DNA of 18,721 bases from Candidatus Zambryskibacteria bacterium RIFCSPLOWO2_01_FULL_47_14. Lineage in GTDB: Bacteria; Patescibacteria; Paceibacteria; UBA9973; Zambryskibacteraceae. The stretch covers positions 1 to 18,721 of the forward strand of contig MHWG01000018.1 in the NCBI GenBank assembly GCA_001824005.1, written 5' to 3'. A program made the translations under genes and the position numbers. Below are positions 5,193 through 13,242 of the stretch, piece after piece. The notes below the pieces were generated by a model. The model was not told where the DNA came from and made no database searches. It saw only the letters and a program-made list of their open reading frames with translations. Within the stretch, counting starts at the first letter, position 1, and every line of letters begins with the position of its first letter.

Positions 5193-6704
5193 CTATTTAA
5201 TTTCAAAGATGACGCCTTTCGAGTCGAATCTGAAAGTTTTGGCCCGGATATCCGTCAGATAAATTAGATTTTTTGCTCTTTGATCCGCGGGCGTAACTGT
5301 ATTGGTCAGAAACATGACCGTTTGGGCTTTGATCGGCAGGCCATAAGCTTCGATTTCGCCTGATTTTACGATGACGTATTTTTTAGTTGAATCGGGCAGA
5401 GCGTTGATTTTGCCGGCGATTTTTGAATATTCCTCGGAAAAAGCCGACTTGGTTTCCGGGCTGGAGGCCCAGACCTTAAAGTAGCGGTTGTATTCATATA
5501 TGCCGAAAGCTCCCAAAAGAGCGACGAGAGCGACAATCGGTCCTAGGAAGTAGCGCTTGTTTTTATCCCACGGCCGGCTCACCGCCTCCCAGTCCTCCAA
5601 AGAATGGAAAATCCACCACAAACCTCTGGCCGCAAAAATCATGGCCACCGGGATGACGCCTACTGCCCTTAAAGCATGCGGAGCCTGGGTTGATAAAAAT
5701 CCCGGCAGTAAAGCGGCAAAAAACCAGACAAAGAGAAGGGTATGAACGGGTGAGAGATGGCCGTGCTTGCGCCGCAACCAATGAACCAGTTCTTTAATGA
5801 AGCCGAGTCCGAATAAAATCGCGATCGGCCAGCCCAGCATCGGCGCACCGGGGATATTATGACGGGGATTGTAATCGCCGGAAAAGGTGAACATGCCTAA
5901 AGTTCTGACAACGCTTTGGGCTAACTCGCGCAGAGGTTCTTCTTGCCCAAAGACACTTAGATGCCCCTGGGTCATGAATTGTCCCGGATTTTTAAGGAGA
6001 TAAACGCCGATGGGCAGAGCCACGAAGAAAGTTACCAGAAAGAGCATCGCGAAACCGGCTAAGAGCCGGTTTCGCGCGTGAAGATATTCAGTTCGGCTAT
6101 AATCCTTTTTGATGAACAGCCAGTAATTTGCCAGTATCAGGATCAATATGATCGGCGCGGCCCGGAAAGAGGTGTAAGTATAAAAGCCCAAACCCATGAA
6201 AATACCGGCCCAGAAGAAATCCTGAAAATGGGATCGCCGCAGGCCCCGCCAGAGGAAGTAAAAAACATAAACCAGGATAAACGGCACCATGATCGCCCTG
6301 AATCCGATCCGCGAAAAATTAACGTGCCAAAAAGAAATTGCCAGAAGAAAACTTGAAATTGCGCCGATCTGCCAGCCGAAAAGCTCCCGGGCCAGAAAAT
6401 AAAGGCCAAGAACGGTTAAAATGCCGATTACTGCCGAAACTCCCCGCAAAGCCCAGGGCTGATTGCCGAATTGTTTTATGGAGAGCGCCTGTAAATTTAT
6501 AAACAAACCCTCACGGCCGTTGTTTTCACTGTAAAACACGTTATAGTCGCGCGTTTGGTTGGCAACGATCGCGTTCGAGCCGTTCATTGCTTCATCCGGA
6601 TATAATCCGGGCCGGGCCGACTTCAAGTTATTGAGCCGGAAAAATGCCGCTACGGCAATAATCAAGAGAACAAGGATAATCTTGTATCTGAATCTATGCG
6701 TCAT
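5193..6704 (-). CDS. GT39/ArnT-like integral membrane glycosyltransferase
   Basis: About 503 residues from the ATG chosen here (MTHRFRYK, a basic stretch directly before the first membrane helix); an upstream in-frame GTG at 6743 would add 13 residues. Neither start has a clear ribosome site. Asp37-Glu38 in PGLYPDEAMNG matches the acidic pair of the first outer loop in GT39/GT83 enzymes, followed by ENNGREGLF. About ten hydrophobic segments follow, then a soluble C-terminal part of roughly 100 residues. The expected role is transfer of a sugar from a polyprenyl-phosphate carrier to a lipid, glycan or protein outside the membrane. It is the first gene of a two-gene minus-strand unit with the 589-residue glycosyltransferase and diverges from the gene at 6787. 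A 13-bp perfect inverted repeat (6048-6076) lies in frame. Confidence 0.85.
   Translation of the reverse strand: MTHRFRYKIILVLLIIAVAAFFRLNNLKSARPGLYPDEAMNGSNAIVANQTRDYNVFYSENNGREGLFINLQALSIKQFGNQPWALRGVSAVIGILTVLGLYFLARELFGWQIGAISSFLLAISFWHVNFSRIGFRAIMVPFILVYVFYFLWRGLRRSHFQDFFWAGIFMGLGFYTYTSFRAAPIILILILANYWLFIKKDYSRTEYLHARNRLLAGFAMLFLVTFFVALPIGVYLLKNPGQFMTQGHLSVFGQEEPLRELAQSVVRTLGMFTFSGDYNPRHNIPGAPMLGWPIAILFGLGFIKELVHWLRRKHGHLSPVHTLLFVWFFAALLPGFLSTQAPHALRAVGVIPVAMIFAARGLWWIFHSLEDWEAVSRPWDKNKRYFLGPIVALVALLGAFGIYEYNRYFKVWASSPETKSAFSEEYSKIAGKINALPDSTKKYVIVKSGEIEAYGLPIKAQTVMFLTNTVTPADQRAKNLIYLTDIRAKTFRFDSKGVIFEIK
6048..6076. repeat. Perfect 13-bp inverted repeat inside the glycosyltransferase gene
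   Basis: CGCGAAACCGGCT (6048-6060) and its exact reverse complement (6064-6076) flank AAG. It encodes the loop HARNRLLAGFAM between two membrane segments of the minus-strand glycosyltransferase. It is the second in-frame palindrome in this operon, with a different sequence from the one at 4496-4533. Confidence 0.7.
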
Positions 6705-6752
6705 ACGATTGATATTAACAAAAATAACGTTTTTATTATCCACACGCGCGGA

Positions 6753-6780
6753 TTGGAAATTCCTGCCGTTGTTCTAAAAT
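6753..6780 (+). promoter_or_regulatory. Weak promoter candidate for the 777-residue gene
   Basis: TTGGAA (6753-6758) and TAAAAT (6775-6780) are 16 bases apart. A start seven bases after the -10 would coincide with the ATG at 6787, so the message could be leaderless; no Shine-Dalgarno sequence precedes that ATG. The match is modest. Confidence 0.3.
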
Positions 6781-6786
6781 TAAACC

Positions 6787-9120
6787 ATGCCTGAAAAGTT
6801 AAGCAAAGGTTTCTCTTACCCGGTCGGTCCGGGCAATCCAGAAGCTAAACCGATTAATCCGATTGGTTTTAGGCCTTCTGAAAAATCAATCTCTCCGCCG
6901 GTAATCGAGCCGATTCCGCCGCAGCCGATTGACGTTCCGCCGCCGGCTCCTGAAAGCTTCCAAAGAAATCCAATCGGTTTCTCGCCGGAACCACCTCCGA
7001 CTCCAGAATTAGCGCCTACTCCGGCTCCAGAACCGGCTCCAGCGCCGGCGCCGGAGGTGCCGGTCCAGCCCTCGGGTGATTCGGCTCCGGCCGAAACTGC
7101 CGCTCCGCCTCCGGAATTTAAAGAAGTCCTTGGTCTTCAAAAAGAGGCCTTTTCGGCCCGTCGAGAAATGATCGCTTTCCGCCACGGCAAAAAGGTCGCT
7201 GATTTATCGCCCGAAGACCAAACCCGCTACGTGGAACTCAAAACTGTTTTTCAAGAAAAGCATCGTGCCTGGAAAGACCAGCTGGAGCTGTTGCCCGAAG
7301 ATGAGCAAGTAGAGCTGGGAGGCCTGACTAAGCTTAAAGAAGTTGAAGAAAGGTTCAGGGACTTAAATCCCGAACAAATCGCGCCCGCCGTTATCGCCGA
7401 GACCAATCAAAGCCGCGCCCACGAATTAAAGGCTACCGAAGATCGGATCACTTGGCTTAAAAGAGTTATCCAAAATGCCGGCCCGAATTACGACAAAGGA
7501 ACAGCCAGGGGCGTCACCGCTTTGGACTTAGAGGGCGAACTCAAGGAATTGACGGACCGAAGGAAGGCCTTACGGGCAATCATGCTTGCCGATTCCGAAG
7601 TCGGTATTTCAAGCGAAGCAAATCCCGCCGGAGAAGCCAGAATTCATGCCGATGTCGCAATTCCAGAAGCTGTCCCTCCGGCTTCCGAAACCGTTGACTC
7701 GGTTAATCTTGATTTTGAAAGGAGCCAGGCCGAATTAAGAGCCGCCCGGCGTAACCTGCTTAAAGACGCCCGTTTAAGGCTCGACGCTGATATTGAAGCC
7801 AAACAGGCCGAGCTTGAACAAATTCCGGCTTGGAACGCGCTCAAAGTAATTAAAATCAGAAACGAAATTCGCAAGATGCGCAAAGAACAGGCGCGCATTG
7901 ATGAGGAATTAAATAATGAACGGGTCGGTTTCGGCCGCCGGTTTATGGATGCCGTTAAACGCGGATATGAAGCCGGAAGACGCCGAATCAGAGGCGAACA
8001 GCCCGCGGCCGCCGTAGAGGCGGGCGCTGCGGCTCCACCTGAACCGCCCCGGCCGCCTGAACCGCCTGAACCGCCTGAACCACCCCAGCCGCCTGAACCA
8101 CCCGCGCCCGCCGGCCCTGCCGCGCCCGAACAGAATCCGGAAGCCGCTCCCGCTCCGCAACCGGCCGCCGAACGGCAGGCCGCGCCCCAGCCGCCTGAAG
8201 GCACCTGGAAGGGCTGGATCAAAGAACGCCTGATAGGATTGATGACTATCGGCGGCCGGGAATACTATCAAGCTCGAAGATTTGCGAAAGGCACGAGCTC
8301 AACCGCCAAAGAGGTAAATGAATTTGCCGCTCAGATTCAGCATGAGCAGAACTTGTCTCTCGAAGAAGCGCTGGCCGAAGCCGAAGAAATCAAAAGTGCC
8401 GTCGCCCGCGCCGGCCGCGAAGGCACGACAGGCGTTACCTCTAGAAGGATTGACAGAATTTCTGAAGAAATAACTGCTCGCAAGGTTTCCGAAAATAACG
8501 CCAAAATAGATAATATAATTACAAATCTCGTTTCTCAGCTTGAATCCAAACTGGCTAAATATAAAGGCTACAGCGGCCAAAATGTCCTGACCGAAGAAGC
8601 CAAAAATAAAATAGCCGTCGAGCTTCAGAAAAGGCTCAATGGCATGCGGGCGGCCCATATTGAGCTGGACGCCAAAGAAATCACCGGTGTCTTGCGTCAG
8701 AATCTGGAGCCGCATTGGAGAAGAAGAATCGTGGCCGGCGCGATTGAGACGGCTTTATGGGGTCTTGTCTCATTTGTCGGCTATAAGCTGTTCATTGCCG
8801 AAGGGGCCAAGGCCGCGGCGGGTGCGACCAAGGAAGCCGTGACCGCAAAACTTGAAACCACCGTCTGGGCGATGGCCAAGAAACAGCTGGTCGCTGAAGG
8901 AGTTTCAAATCCGACAAACGGGCAGATCATGAAAGTGGCCATTCAAATCTGCAAGGACAGCGGCATAAAGGTTGTAACCAGCGCTGGGCAGATATTATGG
9001 CCGGAGACCGCAGCCGGAGTGGCAAAAGACACCGCTCTCGCCAAGGGTTTCCCTCTGGTTATGTCCGGCGCGGCGAAAGTCATCGCCGTCATTAAGGCCG
9101 GTATCGCCGCCGCGCTGTAG
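6787..9120 (+). CDS. Large Pro-rich, coiled-coil protein with a C-terminal membrane segment; function unknown
   Basis: 777 residues, not recognised. The N-terminal ~100 residues are rich in Pro, Ala and Glu, with the pentapeptide NPIGF occurring twice (24-28 and 61-65). Residues about 115-400 are strongly charged and helical, probably coiled coil. A second Pro tract of PPEPP-type repeats covers about 415-470. A further helical region leads to hydrophobic helices from about residue 654 (ETALWGLVSFVGYKLF) and a small-residue-rich C-terminus. This suggests a cytoplasmic, extended, partly disordered protein anchored in the membrane near its C-terminus. It begins a run of four genes on the same strand that ends with a membrane ATPase, so a structural or scaffold part of an ATPase-driven machine is a reasonable inference, nothing more. 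Opposite-strand open frames here are shadows of its G+C-rich repeats. Confidence 0.85.
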   Translation: MPEKLSKGFSYPVGPGNPEAKPINPIGFRPSEKSISPPVIEPIPPQPIDVPPPAPESFQRNPIGFSPEPPPTPELAPTPAPEPAPAPAPEVPVQPSGDSAPAETAAPPPEFKEVLGLQKEAFSARREMIAFRHGKKVADLSPEDQTRYVELKTVFQEKHRAWKDQLELLPEDEQVELGGLTKLKEVEERFRDLNPEQIAPAVIAETNQSRAHELKATEDRITWLKRVIQNAGPNYDKGTARGVTALDLEGELKELTDRRKALRAIMLADSEVGISSEANPAGEARIHADVAIPEAVPPASETVDSVNLDFERSQAELRAARRNLLKDARLRLDADIEAKQAELEQIPAWNALKVIKIRNEIRKMRKEQARIDEELNNERVGFGRRFMDAVKRGYEAGRRRIRGEQPAAAVEAGAAAPPEPPRPPEPPEPPEPPQPPEPPAPAGPAAPEQNPEAAPAPQPAAERQAAPQPPEGTWKGWIKERLIGLMTIGGREYYQARRFAKGTSSTAKEVNEFAAQIQHEQNLSLEEALAEAEEIKSAVARAGREGTTGVTSRRIDRISEEITARKVSENNAKIDNIITNLVSQLESKLAKYKGYSGQNVLTEEAKNKIAVELQKRLNGMRAAHIELDAKEITGVLRQNLEPHWRRRIVAGAIETALWGLVSFVGYKLFIAEGAKAAAGATKEAVTAKLETTVWAMAKKQLVAEGVSNPTNGQIMKVAIQICKDSGIKVVTSAGQILWPETAAGVAKDTALAKGFPLVMSGAAKVIAVIKAGIAAAL

Positions 9121-9160
9121 ATCAAATAAAAACCAAAACTTTAAAACTAGATTGGCGCTT

Positions 9161-9466
9161 ATGTCTCAAACAATCCAACAACTCGCAGCTGAAATAGGGG
9201 AATTGCTCGCCGAATCTTTTTTAGATAAAAAAATAAAAGATTTGATTCTAAAGAATATCGGCGATATGCCCGAGAATCTGGTCTTTAAATTGAGGGACGC
9301 TCTTCAAAATGAAAAAGACGAAATGGATACGGTTATTTTTGAGGTGGAGCTTTTCCTGAAACAGCAGGATGAGCGCTGGGCCAAACTGACTGAAGAGCAA
9401 CAGAAAACCGCTGATGCCGCCGGCGAAGAATTATTTGAAAAATTAAAAGACCAACCCCATGAATGA
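9161..9466 (+). CDS. Small acidic helical protein, function unknown
   Basis: 101 residues from the ATG at 9161 (MSQTIQQLAAEIG); a TTG at 9152 in the same frame is a weaker alternative. The protein is acidic, highly helical, without membrane segments or cysteines. Its 3' end overlaps the next gene by eight bases, so the two are probably translated together. It lies 40 bases after the 777-residue gene and before the ATPase gene, suggesting a partner in the same system. No family recognised. Confidence 0.7.
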   Translation: MSQTIQQLAAEIGELLAESFLDKKIKDLILKNIGDMPENLVFKLRDALQNEKDEMDTVIFEVELFLKQQDERWAKLTEEQQKTADAAGEELFEKLKDQPHE

Positions 9467-9878
9467 GAGTTCACCGGATGAGCAGGTTAGAAAATTAAAT
9501 GAGGAATACCAGCGCCGCCTGGCTGAAATCAAACAAGAAGCCGCCGAAGGCGGCCATGATTTACCAGAGCCGGCTTTACCGGACGCGCATGAACATCGGG
9601 CCGTTTCAGAAACGGCGGAAAATTTGATCCAGTTGGAGGTCCCGGACTTTACGGCTTCTTCTCACGAACCCGGCCACAGTAATGAGTTTCTTTCTGAAGA
9701 ACAGCGGGCCATGGTGGACAACTGGGTCGCCGCCGCTGCCCAAAAAGGGCCTTTCTCCGTTATCAAGTCCGTAAAAGACGCAAATAATCCGGCATTGACT
9801 GACGAATTCCATGCGGCTTTATCTTCCGACAAAACTTTTCGGGAGATGGTTCAATCCGGCAAACTTCCGGAACTGTGA
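9459..9878 (+). CDS. Small acidic protein, function unknown
   Basis: 139 residues, ATG start overlapping the stop region of the preceding gene by eight bases. The first 35 residues look like a charged helix (RKLNEEYQRRLAEIKQ); a His- and Pro-containing linker follows, and the last 60 residues are a mixed helical region containing NEFLSEEQRAMVDNW and ending MVQSGKLPEL. No membrane segment or catalytic motif is visible. It ends 47 bases before the ATPase gene. I do not recognise the family; position suggests a soluble accessory factor of the ATPase cluster. Confidence 0.7.
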   Translation: MNESSPDEQVRKLNEEYQRRLAEIKQEAAEGGHDLPEPALPDAHEHRAVSETAENLIQLEVPDFTASSHEPGHSNEFLSEEQRAMVDNWVAAAAQKGPFSVIKSVKDANNPALTDEFHAALSSDKTFREMVQSGKLPEL

Positions 9879-9925
9879 TGTCTTCAGCCGCGGATTGCAA
9901 ATTGTCAGTCGCTATTTAAATCATC

Positions 9926-12373
9926 GTGTCTATTTTTTTATTCGGCATTTACGGCATCGTCCTGATATTGATCATTGTTGCCGGCTTTGTCGTCCTTAAT
10001 TCGATGCGTTCTAAAGGTTCGATTGCCCGAGCCTTGAACATGGTTCTTTTTTCAGTCACTTTGCCGCGCCTGAATCCGGCCGATCCCGGCAGTTCCCAAA
10101 AGCCGGAAAAGGAATTAATCGGGGTGATGGAACAGCTCTATTCGTCATTCACCAATATTCATGCCAAGGGCTGGAACCGTTTTGTTTACGGCGAGCCCTA
10201 CATCGGTCTGGAAGTGGCCGTTCAGAATACGGGCCGGGATATTCAATTTTACATGGCTGTGCCCAGAAGCCTGAAAGATAACATTCAAAAACAGATTCAC
10301 GGCCTTTACGCCGAAGCGGAAATTCAGGAGATTAAAGACTATACGATTTTCAATCCCCGCGGCACAGCCGCGGGGGCCTATGTTTCCTTAGAAAACGATG
10401 CCATCCTGCCGGTTAAGACTTATCAGAAACTTGAAAAAGATCCGCTCGGCGAGATCCTGACCGCTTTTTCTAAAATCGAACATGAAGCGGAGGGCGCGGC
10501 GATACAGATTCTATTCAAACCGGCTCACGCCGACAAACAGCGCGGTTTTGCCCAAAAAGTCGTCCAGGAAATGCAGCGCGGCTACCAGCTCAAGGACGCG
10601 GTAAAGCGGGTCAAGCATCCGCCCAAAGAAGTTAAGCCCGAAGACGCGGCCAAGGAACCGCCTAAAGTTGTCACTCCTTTTGAGGAAGAGGTCATCAAAA
10701 ATATTCAGGCCAAGGCCGTTAAACCGTGGTTCGACGTTAATATCCGGCTTATCGTTTCGGCCGAGACTGAACCAAGGGCCGGCCAGCTGTTGGATATGCT
10801 TTCCGGGGCGCTGGTCCAGTTCTCGACGCAGGATCAGAACAGCTTTTCGGTCAAAAAGCTCAAGGATCGGTCACTGCGCTCGCTTTTATTTAATTTTTCA
10901 TTTCGGGTTTTTAACGAAAAACAAAAATCCGTGCTTTCAACGGAAGAACTAACCGGTCTCTATCATTTTTCAGCGCCCCGCCATGCCCCCGGGGTTAAAT
11001 TTGTTAAATCAAAATCCGCGCCGCCGCCGCTGAATTTGCCCGCCGAGGGCATCGCTTTGGGCCGAAATATATTTCGAGGCGTGGAGAGTCTCGTGCGTAT
11101 GACGGATGAAGACCGCCGCCGCCACTTGTACATCATCGGCCAGACCGGGACCGGTAAATCCACGATGATGAAAGCGATGCTCCGCCAGGATGTTGAAAAC
11201 GGCAAAGGCGTCTGCCTGATTGATCCCCACGGCGAGTTTGCCGAGTTCACACTTTCAATCGTGCCGATGGCTCGGGCCGAAGAAGTTATTTACTTCAATC
11301 CCGGCGACATTGACTATCCCATGGGTTTAAACATGCTTGAAATTGATCCGAATCATCCCGAGCAGAAGTCCATGGTCATAGACGAGCTCTTTGGGATTTT
11401 CGAAAAACTTTACGACCTCAAAGCGACCGGCGGCCCGATGTTCGAAAAATATTTTAAAAACTCGGCCCTCTTGCTGTTGGACGACTACGCCCATGAAGCG
11501 CCGACGCTGGCCGATATCTCCCGGGTCTTGGTTGACGATGCCTATCGTAAAGATAAATTAAGCCGGGAGACGAATCCGCTCGTGTCACAGTTCTGGCAGT
11601 TGGAGGCCGAAAAAGCGCAGGGCGATCAAAGCCTTTCCAATATGGCGCCTTATATCACCTCCAAGATTACCTCGTTCATCTTTAACGAGTTCTTGAGGCC
11701 GATTGTCAACCAGCAGAAAAGCGCTTTCAATTTTCGGCAGGCGATGGATGAAGGCAAAATCCTGATTGTAAATTTATCAAAAGGCAAGATTGGCGAGATT
11801 AACGCGAACTTGCTGGGCATGGTTATTGTCGGTAAACTGATGATGGCGGCTCTGTCACGTGTGGACAGCGATGAGAAGATCCGCCGCGACACTTATTTGT
11901 ATATTGATGAATTCCATAATTTTACGACCGACAGCATTGCGACTATACTTTCCGAAGCCCGCAAGTATCGGCTTAATTTGATTTTGGCCCACCAGTTTAT
12001 AAAACAGCTTAAAGACTCGATTCGCGACTCTGTTTTCGGCAACGTCGGTTCGATTGCTTCTTTCCGTATCGGCCCGGATGACGCCGAATTTATGAAAAAT
12101 AAATTTGAACCGACATTCACGCCGCAGGATATTATGAACATTGATAATCTTAATTGCTACCTCAACCTGCTTATCAACGGTCAGACCACTTTACCCTTCA
12201 ATATTAGACTTGAAACAGAAAGGGTTTTTGACGCCGGCAATCCGGAAATGGCCGAATATTTGAAGCAGTTATCGCGCCACAAATATTCGCGCTATCGGGC
12301 CGATGTCGAAGCTGAAATCAATGCTAAGTTTAATGTTCGCCCGGCCGTATTGCCCCAATCGGGAACGCCGTAA
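9926..12373 (+). CDS. Membrane-anchored HerA/TraD-like P-loop ATPase (type IV secretion-like)
   Basis: 815 residues. A single N-terminal membrane helix (about 2-24, IFLFGIYGIVLILIIVAGF) is followed by a roughly 370-residue mixed domain, then a RecA-like motor domain. Walker A is GQTGTGKST at 405-413 and Walker B ends in Asp661-Glu662 (LYIDEFHNF). ILAHQFIKQL shortly after matches the Gln-containing motif of DNA-pumping HerA/FtsK and TrwB/TraD-type ATPases. CLIDPHGEF after Walker A is also typical of this group. Family members are hexameric motors that push DNA or protein through a membrane pore. No relaxase, VirB4 or pilin gene is visible here, so classical conjugation is not supported. The start is GTG without a ribosome site; the next ATG would remove the membrane helix. 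A small perfect inverted repeat lies in frame at 10355-10375. Confidence 0.85.
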   Translation: MSIFLFGIYGIVLILIIVAGFVVLNSMRSKGSIARALNMVLFSVTLPRLNPADPGSSQKPEKELIGVMEQLYSSFTNIHAKGWNRFVYGEPYIGLEVAVQNTGRDIQFYMAVPRSLKDNIQKQIHGLYAEAEIQEIKDYTIFNPRGTAAGAYVSLENDAILPVKTYQKLEKDPLGEILTAFSKIEHEAEGAAIQILFKPAHADKQRGFAQKVVQEMQRGYQLKDAVKRVKHPPKEVKPEDAAKEPPKVVTPFEEEVIKNIQAKAVKPWFDVNIRLIVSAETEPRAGQLLDMLSGALVQFSTQDQNSFSVKKLKDRSLRSLLFNFSFRVFNEKQKSVLSTEELTGLYHFSAPRHAPGVKFVKSKSAPPPLNLPAEGIALGRNIFRGVESLVRMTDEDRRRHLYIIGQTGTGKSTMMKAMLRQDVENGKGVCLIDPHGEFAEFTLSIVPMARAEEVIYFNPGDIDYPMGLNMLEIDPNHPEQKSMVIDELFGIFEKLYDLKATGGPMFEKYFKNSALLLLDDYAHEAPTLADISRVLVDDAYRKDKLSRETNPLVSQFWQLEAEKAQGDQSLSNMAPYITSKITSFIFNEFLRPIVNQQKSAFNFRQAMDEGKILIVNLSKGKIGEINANLLGMVIVGKLMMAALSRVDSDEKIRRDTYLYIDEFHNFTTDSIATILSEARKYRLNLILAHQFIKQLKDSIRDSVFGNVGSIASFRIGPDDAEFMKNKFEPTFTPQDIMNIDNLNCYLNLLINGQTTLPFNIRLETERVFDAGNPEMAEYLKQLSRHKYSRYRADVEAEINAKFNVRPAVLPQSGTP

Positions 12374-12414
12374 AATTCCTGCTGGAATTACGGTCTCGTG
12401 AGCATCAATTTTTT

Positions 12415-13029
12415 ATGAATAAGTTTGGAAAAAAAGATTTGGGCTTCGCGATCATAACCGGCCTGATTACAGGCCTGATTTTGTGGCGGATTTTATATTT
12501 TTTAAGACCGGATCTTTTTGCCAGTCCGGCTTGGGCCGTCGGGTTTATCATCGTCATTCCGATTTTATGGATACTGGGCGTACTTCTGGGGTATTTTCTG
12601 GGCCAGTGGTTCCCTTTCTTCAACCAATTCGGCAAATTTGCGGCGATTGGTTTTACGAATGCAGCCGTTGATTTCGGGATCTTGAATCTTCTGATCGCCT
12701 ATACCGGCCACACCTCCGGGCGCGGCTATTCGATCGAGAAGACAGCCTCTTTCTGCGTGGCTTTGATTTCAAGCTACGTCTGGAATAAATACTGGGCCTT
12801 TGATTCCGCAGAAAGCCGGGGCGGCGGCAGGGAATTCGGCAAATTTGTAATGGTCACAATCGCGGCTTTTATCGTCAACGTCAGTGTTGCTTCCCTAGTC
12901 GTCAATTATATGAGTCCGGTTTTAAACTTCAGCCCCGAGACTTGGGCTAATGTCGGTGCCGTCATCGGTTCCGCCGTGGCTCTCGTCGTCTCCTTCGTCG
13001 GCTTTAAAAAGGCCGTCTTCAAAAACTAG
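12415..13029 (+). CDS. GtrA-like membrane protein (polyprenyl-linked sugar flippase family)
   Basis: 204 residues. Two N-terminal hydrophobic segments (about 9-25 and 38-62) precede a GtrA-like domain: FGKFAAIGFTNAAVDFGILNLL opens the first helix, SYVWNKYWAFD is the characteristic loop between helices two and three, and two further helices follow, the last ending in FVGFKKAVFKN, as GtrA proteins usually end. GtrA proteins are thought to move undecaprenyl-phosphate-linked sugars across the membrane for surface glycan modification, which would supply donors to GT-C enzymes such as those at 3418-6704. The two extra N-terminal helices are a departure from the usual four-helix, ~130-residue form. 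It follows the ATPase gene by 41 bases and may be transcribed with it. Confidence 0.8.
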   Translation: MNKFGKKDLGFAIITGLITGLILWRILYFLRPDLFASPAWAVGFIIVIPILWILGVLLGYFLGQWFPFFNQFGKFAAIGFTNAAVDFGILNLLIAYTGHTSGRGYSIEKTASFCVALISSYVWNKYWAFDSAESRGGGREFGKFVMVTIAAFIVNVSVASLVVNYMSPVLNFSPETWANVGAVIGSAVALVVSFVGFKKAVFKN

Positions 13030-13060
13030 TTTACAGTTTCGGGTTTACAGTTTACAGTTA
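13030..13060. repeat. Short TTTACAGTT tandem repeat, left flank of the gene remnant
   Basis: TTTACAGTTT at 13030-13039 and two overlapping copies from 13044 to 13060 follow the GtrA stop directly. The reverse complement of the unit, AACTGTAAA, occurs at 13222-13230 on the other side of the truncated four-helix-bundle gene, so the remnant lies between inverted copies of this unit. Confidence 0.6.
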
Positions 13061-13065
13061 GGCAG

Positions 13066-13191
13066 ATGTCTAAATCTCACAAAGATCTAATTGTTTGGCA
13101 AAAAGCCATTCATTTAGTCACTTTAATATATAAATCAACCTCTTATTTTCCCAAGGAAGAGCTTTATGGGCTTGCTCGCGGTGATGATTAA
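13066..13191 (+). pseudogene. Truncated four-helix-bundle (S23-type) gene
   Basis: An ATG-initiated frame of 41 codons encodes MSKSHKDLIVWQKAIHLV, then FPKEELYGL, and a stop seven codons later. This is the N-terminal third of the four-helix-bundle family first described from 23S rRNA intervening sequences (usually about 115-125 residues), whose members read xDLxVWQKAxxL and FPKEExYGL at these positions. Sequence similarity stops at YGL, where the intact protein would continue into helix two (SQxRRA). The remnant is bracketed by inverted short repeats. It is most likely a decayed mobile or repeat-associated copy without function, though a 41-residue peptide could still be made. Confidence 0.8.
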
Positions 13192-13216
13192 AAAATTTGA
13201 ATCTTGATTTCAGATG

Positions 13217-13239
13217 CTCTCAACTGTAAACTCTCAACT
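13217..13239. repeat. CTCTCAACT direct repeat, right flank of the gene remnant
   Basis: CTCTCAACT occurs at 13217-13225 and 13231-13239, separated by GTAAA, so the unit is CTCTCAACTGTAAA repeated about 1.6 times. It ends three bases before the ATG of dnaX and occupies the place of a ribosome binding site. It contains AACTGTAAA, the inverted form of the repeat unit at 13030-13060. Confidence 0.6.
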
Positions 13240-13242
13240 CCT

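Noticed and set aside
7644..8222. 192-residue minus-strand frame rich in Gly and Ser
   Set aside because: It is the reverse reading of the Pro/Glu repeats of the 777-residue protein, not an independent gene.
12374..12389. AATTCC-TGCT-GGAATT hairpin after the ATPase gene
   Set aside because: Only six A+T-leaning pairs and no T tract follow, so I do not call a terminator; GtrA may simply be co-transcribed.
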